DNA from: Aquila chrysaetos chrysaetos
Taxonomy: Eukaryota > Chordata > Aves > Accipitriformes > Accipitridae
DNA length: 64,000 bases
Assembly: GCF_900496995.4 (NCBI RefSeq)
Contig: NC_044008.1
Location: forward strand, 930,001 to 994,000
Direction of reading: 5' to 3'
Of the stretch, positions 47,801-58,892 are shown in pieces. The first letter of the stretch is position 1. Each line of letters opens with the position of its first letter. The notes beneath the pieces are model-generated. The model made no database searches. It was not told the DNA's origin and saw only the letters and a program-made list of their open reading frames with translations. The position numbers and the translations under genes are program-made.

Positions 47801-50800
47801 GGCGAGAACATTGCCGAGTCCCTCGTGGCCGAAGGGCTGGCTTCCCGCCGGGAAGGGATCCGAGCCAACAAGTACGTATGTGGCTGCGTTCCTGCGCTGC
47901 CCCGGTGAGCCCGTGCTGAGCGGCCGCGCCGGTTCTCTGCCGTTATTTACCCGGGCATGGAGCCTTTGGGTTCCTCGGCTTTGGCCGGGCACCCGCCCCT
48001 GCTCCAGGGCTCTCTGCGGTGCCCAGGTTTCACAGGCATCGGTGTCCCAGCACGGTGACCCCTTGTCTTGAGGGTTGGAGTGGTGAGGGGCTGGGGAGGG
48101 GGAGCAGGGTGTCTCCTTGCCCTGGATGCTGAAGGACCAGAGCTGTGGCCCTGGGCTGCAGAGCAGAAAATCTTCTGAAGCTCTTGGTTGCTGGAAAGTA
48201 ACTCCTGGCATGGAGTCGAGGTGCTTTAATTCATGCTAGAGAGGCGATGTTGTGATGTTCCTGCCCCTCGTCCCATGTCCGGGTGGTGCGTTGCCTGTGC
48301 CAGTGCCATTGGAGCTGATGCCAATGCTTTGCCCCAGCCCCGTCACGTCCCAGAGCAAGGGAGAAGCCTGGCCTTGACTGCGGTGAGCTGGCACCCCCCC
48401 CGCACGGCCCTGGGCACCAGCTATCCTGTTCCAGGGGTGCGAGTTGTTTTTGTGGCACTGCTATAAATACCAGTCGGACGCTATTTCCATCCCCACGCCT
48501 GCTGGGCTGGAAGCTTGCCCGTGTCGCTTCCTAAAACTGTTCCTGGCACACTTGGATGCTTTCCACCCAGTGTTTTCAGTAGTGCAGCCTGTAAACAGGT
48601 ATGTTGAGTAAAGAGAGCGTGCATTGCCAAGGGCGTGGATTGGTTATTTTATACCCAGGCTTGTCAGTGCTGAAGCCTCAAGTGCCAGCGGGTCCTGCCT
48701 GCTGCCTGCCTGGGGACACGGTCCCTGTCCCGAGCCCTTGGGGAACGTGCTCTATGCCTGGTGCTGGTGGGCTCTGGATGCCCTCGGCAGAGGTCAGTGG
48801 CTCGGCTTTGGCACGGTCAGGGACCGCTGCAGGGTAGTGATGCCTGGGAGAGGTGCGAAAGCTGCTGCGCCCGTGCTGAAAGACCTGCAGAAGCCGCCTG
48901 CTTGCGGGGCTGCTGGGGCCGGGGGCGAGGAGCTGCTGGGAGAGTGGGTGCAGCACCGGTGGTGGAGCCTGGCGAGGACCGGCGGCGTTGGTAGGATGAA
49001 TTGGGGTTCAGCTGGAGTCGGCTCTCACCGCCCTGTCCTGATTCTGCACCTCCTGCATCGCTCTTGAGCTGCGGAGGTGGAATGAAGGAGGAAAGCCTCT
49101 GCCTGCCAATCTGCTGGGGTTTTTGCACTGATTTTCTCCTGCTTCCCGTTGGAAATGTCCCCCTGGGACCCTGCTGGGGCTTGCGCCGAAGGGGGACCGT
49201 GAGCCCGCACAGGGCTGGTCGTGAGCAGCCGTGGCTCGGTTCCTCTGTGTTCGTCCCTGGTTTCCAGCCAGCCTTCCCCACCAAATCCCCCTCGCCTGGC
49301 TCCACTGCAGGAGCACGTCGGCTGCAGCCGTGCCGCTGATCCCATCGGAGGATGGTTGCGTGGCAATGCAGCTGCCCGGGACTTTTCAGGAGCTTCTGGA
49401 CTGGCCCGTTGTGCCGGAGGGAAGGAAATCGGGATGCAGGTTGGGTGCTGTTGTCCGCTGCTTGTGCTGGGGGCACCCGGGCAGCTCCACAGGAACCTTC
49501 TGGTGGCTTCAGGCTTGCGGGGGTCTGCTGCTTCAACCCCCTCCCGCAAGCACACCCAGCGGGCAGGACACCCGGTGAAGCCGGTCACCCTGAGCCCCGC
49601 GATGACGGTGCAGGACCTGGACATGCAGCCCCCCTGGCTGGGCGATGCCGCTGCCATGAGCTCCATCACCGGTGCGATGGGGCTGGTGCAGCACAGTTAG
49701 CACAGGGCTGAGCTTCCTGCAATTAAATATCACCTAGAGTGCATCGCTGCTCCACGTTTGCTCTCCTAATTCAAAGGGTGCATTAATTAATGGGTGCGTG
49801 AGGTGACTCTGAGCCACTCGCTCATCAGCTACTTGAGTTGGGTGCTTCTGCAGTGCATTTGGGATTCATCAGGTTGCAGCTTTGCCCTGAGCTGAAGAAT
49901 GCTAAAACGCAAATATCGCCAAATTTATTTAACGAGTTATGACAGCACGTGGCAGGGCTGGCTGTCGGCGCTGAGAAGGGGCTGCTGCTGCACTCTGCCT
50001 TTGGCAGCTGCTGGTGTGTGCAGGACCGGGGACGGTCCGTGGTTTGGTACGGCACGCAAGCTGCATACCTGGGTTTGCCATCCCTCCTCTCCCAAAGCGC
50101 ACTTTGCCGCTCGGGGAATTGGGGCTGCTGCTGCCCTGTCTCCTCGGGGCTGCCTTTTCATCGCAGTGCGCAAAAGCAGCCTCTGAAAGGGTTGCCTGGG
50201 CTAAACCTCCCCAGTCTATCAGAGATGGTGCTTCCAGCGGCGGGTATTTGGACATTGATGGCGCAGCCTCCGTGCTGCGGTGCCGGAGAAACTTAATTTG
50301 ATTTACTGTGTGTTGCTGTCAGCAGCACGAAGCATCGCTCACCAGCTCACCCAGGCAGTGCCTTTTCTAGATGCAAGTGATCAAATCTCACTAAAGCATC
50401 CAGAGAAGTGCCTGGAAGATGGATGTTCCTGGTGATGGAACATGCAGGAACTGGCAGCGTCCCGCCTGCCCGGGGCCTGGCCTCATCCCGACTTGTCCTG
50501 TCCTTATCCCGACTCGTCCTGTCCTTGCAGCCCCGAGCAGAGCAGGCTGGCGGAGCTGGAGGAGCAGGCCAAGAGCGCCAAGAAGGGGATGTGGAGTGAG
50601 GGGACGGGCTCTCACACCATCCGGGATCTCAAGTACACAATCGAAAACCCCCGGCACTTCGTCGACTCCATGCACCAGAAGCCAGTCAACGGTAAGCTGG
50701 CACCAACTCTGGCCCTCGCTGCTGGGCGCTGAGGTCGCCCCTGTCCTCCATCCCCGGCTGCCTGCCTGCCCGCGGCCTCGGGGGCGGGTTGCCCACGCCG

Positions 50801-53800
50801 TGCTGTTTGGGTGCTGTTCCCGGCACCCTCTCGCCGCAGAGAGCTGTCTCCGGCTCCGCGGCTCCTGCCGAGCCCCTCCGCAGCAGGACCGACCTTTCTG
50901 CTCTTGCTCCGCAGCCATCATAGAGCACGTCCGGGACGGCAGCGTGGTGAGAGCCCTCCTCCTCCCCGATTACTACCTGGTCACCGTCATGCTCTCGGGG
51001 ATCAAGGTGAGGCTTGGCCGCTGGCCCCTGTCCCTGGCGGGTACGCTCAGCAGTCCTCTTTGCAGCGAGTTCCTTCTTGAATTTGCACCGTCATTCACCG
51101 CGCATCCTCCTCGGCACCTTTTGGCACCGGGGCAAGCGTGCGGGGGTTGCTCCGGTACCTGCCTGCTGCCCCGGCTGCCATCCAGGGAGGGATGGAGGCA
51201 GGGGTACCGCTGCCTCGTTGCCCGCCGTGTCGTCCTGCCTGCACCCTCCGGTAACAGGCTGGTTGCAGCCCGCGGTTGTGTGCGCGCCGGCGCGGGGTGT
51301 CACCACGGGGATGGGAAGAGGTTTGGGTTAGGCGGGTACCAGCTCCGCGCTGCCAGGCCCGGCAGCTCCGGGCTGTCGGACGCCCTGCAAGGATCCCCTG
51401 GTCGCTGGGTGAGTGGTCGTCCCTTGCTCTGCTGGCGTGGGCTGCCGTCGAGGTGGCTGCGGGTGCGTGGAGCCGAGAGCTCGGCCACCCGGCGCGGAGG
51501 ACGGCTCTTGGGCTGGGGGCTCCTGGGGCGGACGGGGCAGAGCAGCATTCCTCCCCGAGGAGGTTTCTCACCCCCTTCCCGAGGTTTTAGGGGCCAGCGC
51601 GTGCCCTGACCGTCCCCTCCCCTCTGCTGCAGTGCCCCACGTTCAAGCGAGAGGCGGACGCCCCCGAAGTCCCCGAGCCGTTTGCGGCCGAAGCGAAGTT
51701 CTTCACGGAGTCGCGGCTGCTGCAGAGGGACGTGCAGATCGTCCTGGAGAGCTGCCACAACCAGAACATCCTGGGCACCATCCTGCACCCGGCAAGTGGG
51801 GCTGGCGGTGGCAAGGGGTGGGGAGAGGGTCCCGGTGGGCTGTCGGACGGTTGGTCATCACGTGCTGAAGATGCTAAAGGTGGTTGCAAGGTCCAGGTGC
51901 CTCCTCTGGTGAGGGCTCAGGGCATCTAGGAGTCATGGGCTCTTTACTGGTGGGTGTGGGAGACCATGGTCCATCTGAGCAGCCCGCGAGGAGAGCAAAG
52001 CCCCATGGGGTGGTCTCCAATAGCCCTGGGGGCACCGGCTACCGTGGCCAGGCCTTGCAGGGCTCTTTGGGGACCTGTGACATCTAAGGGGCTAAGCAGG
52101 GCGAGTGCGGTACCCCCCTCGCAGCGGGGCAGGGACGGGGGGAGGCCAGCTCTCCTCAGGGGCGCAGGGGTAGATGTCGATGCCGCGTCCCCCCCGCAGC
52201 TGAGCGTGCCCCTCCTCCCCTTCTCCGCAGAACGGGAACATCACCGAGCTTTTGCTGAAGGAGGGCTTTGCCCGTTGCGTGGACTGGTCCATCGCCGTCT
52301 ACACCCGCGGTGCTGACAAGCTGCGTGCGGCCGAGAGGTGAGTTGGGGACGCCGGGAGCCGCGGGGGTGGGCACGCTCCGAGCTGCACCCGTGGGGTGCT
52401 TGGGGTGACTCCAGCCCCCTCTCCCCATCCACGTGTGGGTACCCCCAGTGCTCTCCCGGGTGGGAGGTAGATGTGATCTCTCCTTGCGAGTCTGCGCCAG
52501 CCCCACTGCCTCTGCCAGGGCTTTGCTGGACAATTTAACGTATGGCACGTCCGTCCCCGCTGGGGACGCCAGCCCGGGCATCACGCCTGTCTCCCCCCCC
52601 CCCCGTCCTGCCAGGTTCGCCAAAGAGCGCAAGTTGAGGATCTGGAGGGACTACGTGGCCCCCACGGCAAACCTGGATCAGAAGGACAAGCAGTTTGTAG
52701 CCAAGGTGAGTGGCTGGCAGAGCAGGCGAAGGGGCAGGCAGGGTCTGCCTGCGTGGGGGCAGAGGGCAGGGTACCCGGCTGCCCGTGCCGGACTCTGCGT
52801 GTGCCGGGACAGACCCCGCAGGGTTTTGCCTCCGCTACATCCCTGCCGCGGACCGCGGTGCGAGACCGTCCAGGCGCAGGCTGGGATCTCAGGCAGGCCT
52901 GGGGTGGGAAGAGGTGAAACAAAACGAGGGGAGGGGAAGGGCCCAGGGTGCGTGGGGAAGGGCTGGTGGGTGCCCTGGAGCCTCGTTTGCCGGCTGGCCG
53001 GGTGCCGCAGAGATGCTCTTACCCTGCCTGCCGCTTTCCTGCCTGCAGAGGGATGCTTGCCCTCAGCAGAGTTTTCCTTCGCTCTCCTGCCTGCGTTTCC
53101 AGCGCCGTGTCCGGGCGCCAGCCCCGCGGCCGCCCCTGCCCCGATCCCGGGGGGTTGCTGGTGTGGAGCCGTGGGGGGTCCGTGGGGCAGACCCCCTGGC
53201 TGGCACCTCCCTGCGGTGGCTGGCCCAGCTCCGGGACCTCGCTAGCCCCGTACACCAGAGCAGCCCCAGGGATGCTCCCGGTGCCCGCGTTCCCGCCGTA
53301 CGGAAACCGTGCCCCCCCCCCTGCCCCGGCGCGGTTCGGAGAGCGTAGCCGATGCAAAAGGGAGGACGCGAGGGGAAGGTCGGTGGGGCTGACCTGGTGC
53401 TGCCCCTGCCCTGGGTGGTGGGTGTCCCTGCGGACGAGCATCTCGGCCGGGAGCGTGGCGGTGGGACGCGGTGGGACGCGGGGATCTGGGCACCGTTCGG
53501 GGAGGGGGGGGGGGGGGGGGGGGGGGAGCAGCCCGCTAGATGGTGCTGCCGGCTCGCCCAGCGCAGCAGCCGTGGGGGGGCTTCGGTTCTGGTGGAAACC
53601 CTGGGAAATGCGCAACAGCTGGATTTCTTGGAAAGTCAGCTTAACGCCTGTGCTCCCCGCCCCGCATCCGGGTCAGATCCTGCCCCCGGAGCATCCTTCC
53701 AGCTGCTCCATCCCTGCTGCGAAGGAAACCGGGTTTGTGCCCGGGTACCTCTGCCTGCGGGCATGGGAGCGAGCCGGGCTGCTCCTTTCCCTGCCTGTCC

Positions 53801-56800
53801 CGGTGCGGCCGGCGGCAGGGCTCGGGGCAGAGCACGCCTGGCCGGGCGCTGGCTGCGGGAGCTTTGGAGCTGCCGGGCAGGGCAGAGCCAGGAGCTCTCG
53901 CAGATGGTCTGGTCTCAGCCACGCGGTGCAACCGGCTTAATTAGTTCATCCATGCGGTGCTGTCACCGGCAGCTGTGCGGCAGCTCCGGTCCTGCGGAAT
54001 GAGGCTGGGGAGGTGCCGGCTCGTGTGTTAACTCTGAGATTGCGCCATTCTCTGCAGCTGGCTGTTTGTCAGCTCAGATACGGCTGGCAGTAGCGGTAGT
54101 GGAGGTCCCCCCAAAATTCCCACCAGCTTTCCCAGGCGCTGAAGGGTTTGCAGGGCTTTTCCTTTTTGAGTGGCATATGAACGTGCGCCGAATGCCCAGC
54201 CCAGAGGGTCTCTGAGAAGGCCAGAGGTGAGAGTCCATCCCCGGGGAGAAGGACCATGTTTGGAGGTGCTGCTGTCGCAGTGAAAAGTAACACCTGGGCA
54301 GATGCCCCTGCGGGCACGGGGATGGCCGTGCGAAGGCGCTGGCGTGCTCGCAAGTGCCATCCTGCCGCTGGCAGAGGCTGCTGCCGGAGCCCGCGCCAGG
54401 AGCCGGCACGGGGGCCGTTAGTCATGCTTTGCTCAGCAGCTTGCGGAGGGGGCGGGTGGACGCTCCTGGCATTTCAAAGATGCCCGTTATTTTGTTGAAT
54501 GGCTCGTGTGCAGGCTGGGACGCTGGCGGAGAGTTGCAGCAGGCGGGTCTCTTGTCCCGAGCACCCCTGGCAAAGCAGCAAAGGTGCCTGCGGTGGGTTT
54601 GGGGCTCAGCGGCATCTCCAGCCCTTGTGCCAGGCGTTGCCATGGGGCAGCCATCCCCCCAGGAGCGGTGGGAATCCACCCCTGGTGCCGTGGAGCGGAG
54701 GGGACCCTGATGTGCAGGCTGCATCCCGCTTAAGGTCCTGGGGCAGAGTGTGCAGGATGGCCCCCCTGGTTCTGGGCACAGCCCCTCGCTCTGCTGGGGG
54801 TCCCCCCAGGCTGGGAGCACTCGGCCCCCCGGCTCGCCGCAGGCTGGGGTCCGCTCCGGCACGGTTTGGCTGCCCTGGCTCTGCAGTAAGAGCCCCCAAA
54901 CACAGTTAAGCGCCGCGATGCCATCCTGCTTCCTGGGGAGGCGATGCAGAATTTCTCCGCCTTCAGTTAAAACCTGCTCTTTATGCAGGCCCGTGCAAAT
55001 CAGCATTTAGGGAGCTGTCAGCCGAAGCACCCCCCAGGCACCGTCGGTTTTGCAGTGTCAATTTTTGGTCTTTTTCCCTTCCTGGGAATTGTAAGTGACA
55101 GGGAAAATCAGGACAAATGCCCGCATGCCTTGGAGTGCCGGAGCTGAACCCAGAGCTGGGCACATGCCCAGCCTCCCTGAGGAGCCCCGTGAGCCCCCAT
55201 CCATCCTCCCAGTGCCCTGCAGAGGGGTCTGAGCACCCGCAGGCAGCGGGCAGGCAGGCAGGCAGCGGGCAGGCAGCGATTGCTCCGGCGCTGAAGCCGC
55301 CTCCGTGCTCGGCAGAATGCCGAGGTGCTCGTTTGCAGCGGCAGAGCTGACGTAGGAGCTGCCAGGGGGTGGTGGGGGGAGGAGGAGGAGGAGGAAGATC
55401 CCAACCTGTCTTTGCACTGTTGAGCAACCGCGGCAAATCAGCTCCGGCTAATTTTGGATCCCGCTGCCGTCGCGGTCAGCTGCCGGTGCTTTGAGTGGAG
55501 GGGTTGGTTTGGGGAGAAATTAAGGCTTGGCCTCAATTGTGGATTTGATGCCTGTGAGTGGCAAGAAGAAAAGCGGTGGAATAAAAATTTGAAGGGGCTG
55601 GAGGCTTTCTCCTGAATTCCCTACGTCAGCTTGTCTTAGAGCACCCAGGGATTTGGGACAGCGCTGCTTAGAGTTGAATACATTACGCTGAAAGCTATCC
55701 TCTGCCAAAAGCTGTTTATAATACAGCTTTGTACGTGGGGCTCGGAGGGCTGTACGAGGTTGTGTCGTCCCATCTCCCCGCTGCGGGGCAGGATCAGCCC
55801 CCTCGGGGGTTGGGGGGGGGTGAGGTTGAGAGCAGCCACTTGCCTGGGGCATGCTGGGCTCCGTGGGCAGCCCCTCGGCCGCATCCAGGCTTGCTGGCTG
55901 GGCTGTGTGTTGGTTCCTGCCATGCACTGGCTCCAGCGCTTTGCAGGTTGGAGGAGGCAGTTGTGGATGAGCTGGGTCTGTGTCTTTTTTTTTTTTTTTT
56001 CCCCCCTGCTTTGCAAAATGCTCGGAGCCTTCATCGTGGCCAAATCATCTCAGCTCTCAGTGGGATCTGCCAGAGCCAGCCTGGGAGCTGCTGTCCTGCT
56101 GACCTGAGCGCCAGACCCTGCCAAAACCCCTCAAAAAGCAGTTTCCTGGTCGGGGGGGCAGCACTGGCCCCTCTCTCGATGCTGGGTGCCACCTCCCAAA
56201 GTGCCACTGTCCCTGTCTTGCAAGGTCAGGGTGCAGGAGGTCCCTCCTGGCTTTGGGGATGCTCCCTGTGCAGCAGCCTGTCCCTGAGCCCTCTCCCAGG
56301 AGAGCTAACGAGCTGTGCTCGTTACTGCCGGGCAGGGAGTGCAGGAGCAGGCTGCCCTGGGGAGCCGGGGGGGCACAGTGGCAGCTGGGGGAATGGCCCC
56401 ATGGTCCACAGGGGTCCTGCTGGGTCGAAGCCCATAGCGGGGGCAAGCGTGCAGGGCGAGCAAAGCGCTGGGGTGGAAAATTGGAAACCTTGTTGGGATC
56501 AACACTCTCAGTGAGAAAAACTTCTCGCATAAAAAAAATATCGACAAGGCACCGCTCTGACCTTCTTGCCGCAGGGGAGCAGTGATGGGGGCGAGGGTGG
56601 GAAGCCTGGCGGGGGCTCAGTGGTGGGTCACTGGAGCCCATCTGCTTGGAGGGGCTTCACCCAGCGCTCCCCTCCATGCACCCGGCTGGAGGAGCCTGGG
56701 CTTGGGATGAAGGCTGTGTCCTGGGGGGGTTTGGGGAAGCAGTGCTGGTGGAGCATGCTGGCTCTGCAAGAAGTAGCTGCGGAGATTTTAAAAAAAAAAA

Positions 56801-58892
56801 AAAAGTAATAAAAAAAAATCCTTTCAATCCATTTATCAAAGTGCCTTTTGAGGCAGGTGAAGCCACAATAAATACTGGATAAAGGGAGCTGGCCACAGCA
56901 AGCTGAGAAATTGTTAGCAAGAAAAATGGCATGGCCCCTGAGACGGTGCTGAGTCTCCCATTTTGCTGCCGTTGTGCTCCCCTCCTGCCCGTGGGGTCCC
57001 TGGGGAGGGGGCCGCAAAGCACCTTCTGCTGCTTCTATGCACGGGGCGATGCTGCTGAGCCGGGGCCGCGGTTCCTGCCTGGAGGAGGGGAGAGGTGGGC
57101 ACCCCGGGATCGCCCTCCGCTCCCGCTGCCACCCTGCCCTGTCCTGCCTGGGACTTGCAGCCTCTGGGTGCCCCTGCCCCGGGTACCACGTCCTGCAGCA
57201 TCCCGTGCCCCCGCAGAGACCCGTCGCAGCTGGGTCAGCCCGGCCGAAGGGCCCTGCAGGTTATTTCTGCCAGGAAGGGGATGCTCGGGGGGCTGGAGGG
57301 GCTTGGCGAGTCCCCGGTGCCAATTGCCGGCTCCTGCACATAAACCGCGGCTGTGCCGGGAGCTGGCGGCTGCCTGCCAGCGGGAGCCTGCCCTGCTGCC
57401 GCCTCCTGCCAGAGAACAAATGAGATCTGACCGCAGCTCCGACATGGAAGTGCGGAGTTGCGCGTGATGGATGTGTAATGCGGCGCAGGATTTGCCCCTG
57501 GATCTGACCTGCAGCTCCCCTGGCTGCAGTATCTTGTCTTCACGGCTTGCTTTTTCTAAGCCTTCTGCGAGAGGGAAGGGATAGATGCCCGATGCGCTGC
57601 TGGGGTCCCATCCTGACCCTTCCAGCGGTGAGGATGCCCTGAAGCATGAGATTTGATTACTTCGCTTAGCATGCAAACTGCTTTGGGCTCGGGTCTGCCT
57701 ATGAAAAGCAAAGGATCTGGGTCCCAGGAGAGGCCGAGTCAGTGGGTAGGGATGTCCCCTGGGGGGGTTTGCTGTGCTGAGAGTAGCCCTGGCAATCCTC
57801 GATGTCTGCTTTAATTTTAATTCCTATAATCCTGTTATCCCTCTGGCTAAGCACGTTTTGAGGGACTGATGTGCTTGCTGGGGCAAAAAGTGCTGTAAGT
57901 GGAGCAAATGTGTGCCCTCCTCACTCTGCTTCCCGCCCCCCCTGAGCTCTGGCTCAGCTCTGGGGGGATGCATGGGGCTGTGCTCCCTGGGCTCGTCATG
58001 GATGAGCAACAATGGGAACCTTTTGCTCCGGTATGACTCGGGGGACTGGGTTTGTGCTGGGAGCGGGTAGGGGAAGGTCTGTGCCCTGCCAGTGGCAATA
58101 CCTGGGTGCCTTGTCCTGCTCTGCCTGCTGCTGCTCCGTCCGGGCTGGAGAATGGTGTTTAATGAAAACTGAGAAGATTAAAACAGCATGCCCTGAGCCC
58201 TGCTGTCCTCCGCCTGCTTGCACAGCCCTGCCTACCTTTACCACCAGTTTTTCTAATTAATTTGCTCCCTGGGTGCATGGAGAACCACCAGCCAGGACAC
58301 ACTGTTGCACAATTGTCGGGTGGAAGAGCCTTTGCTGCGGGCTGTGCTCACTCCCTCCTCTACGTGCGGTCATCCATCATCCGGTATCGGTGCCTGTGGT
58401 CCAGTCCCTTCTCTGGTTTTGTTTCTGGAGTGAAACCCTGGGGGGCTGAGCCTCGGCACGGGATGGCATATAGCTGGCGATCTGCTGGTGTGCTGCGGCA
58501 TCACCATCCGGGGACCTCGCAGGGCTCTGACCAGTGCTGAGCTCCTCGGGCTCGGAGAGCGGGACCACGGATGCACTGCCGAGCCATGTTCGCTCCAGTG
58601 ACCCACCGGGCACCGGGAATGGGGTTGGAGCCACTGTCTCCGTGATATCTGCTGGGGGCTGAAGCTGGGGTGGGTCGGGGTGCGTGCCGGAGCCCGGGCA
58701 TTGTCGCGGCGGTGCCCGGCTCTGGGGCTCGTGCTGCCTGTGGGCATGGTGTTCACCACGGCCTCTCTCCCTCCGCAGGTGATGCAGGTGCTGAACGCGG
58801 ACGCCATCGTGGTGAAGCTGAACTCTGGGGACCACAAAACCATACACCTGTCCAGCATCCGACCCCCCCGGCTGGAGGGGGACAGCACGCAG
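38857..58892 (+). CDS. SND1: Staphylococcal nuclease and Tudor domain-containing protein 1, first ten coding exons (partial)
   Basis: Tudor-SN/p100: RNA-binding, nuclease-related scaffold in transcription coactivation, splicing, RNA interference complexes and stress granules. Coding exons are 38857-38931, 43435-43584, 44852-44972, 47793-47871, 50531-50691, 50915-51006, 51633-51791, 52231-52337, 52615-52705 and 58779-58892. All join in phase and give 383 residues of about 910. The start [11 protein letters not shown] lies in a Kozak-like CCGCCATGG. Visible blocks are [20 protein letters not shown], the SN1 core with [16 protein letters not shown] and [12 protein letters not shown], and SN2 with [39 protein letters not shown] and [14 protein letters not shown]. 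The last exon opens SN3 ([18 protein letters not shown]) and ends at EGDSTQ. The next expected exon (DKNKKLRPLYDIPY) was not found before 64000, so intron 10 runs out of the window. Intron 7 starts with GC instead of GT. No frameshift is present. Confidence 0.97.
38932..43434 (+). other. SND1 intron 1
   Basis: A 4.5 kb GT-AG intron. The first kilobase continues the CpG island and has long C-runs (39297-39310, 39668-39681). A clearly AT-rich block, 41640-41780, contains TTGGTAATTGGATAAAAC and TAAATTAAAGATTAAGGTTAATTAC-type homeobox cores. A short GGGAT repeat lies at 42909-42936. No nested gene was recognised. Confidence 0.7.
44973..50530 (+). other. SND1 introns 3 and 4 (around exon 4)
   Basis: Intron 3 is 44973-47792 and intron 4 is 47872-50530. 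Both have canonical splice signals. AT-rich islands lie at about 46700-46980 and 49715-49945 (with ATTAATTAATGG at 49781-49792). Open frames inside show no known domain; no nested gene is supported. Confidence 0.65.
51792..52230 (+). other. SND1 intron 7 with a GC-AG donor
   Basis: Exon 7 must end after the CCG codon at 51789-51791 to preserve the conserved HPNGNITE junction. The intron then starts GCAAGT (51792-51797), the usual form of the minor GC-AG class, and ends CTCCGCAG before 52231. No GT donor nearby keeps the frame and residues. Confidence 0.85.
52706..58778 (+). other. SND1 intron 9
   Basis: A 6.1 kb GT-AG intron. It holds a run of 23 G at 53504-53526, preceded by two GGTGGGACGC units. 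It also has a CAGG-type repeat at about 55240-55275, a GGA repeat at 55377-55397, a T-run near 55987-56000 and A-rich DNA at 56790-56820 with ATAAA motifs. No nested gene or RNA was recognised. Confidence 0.65.
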
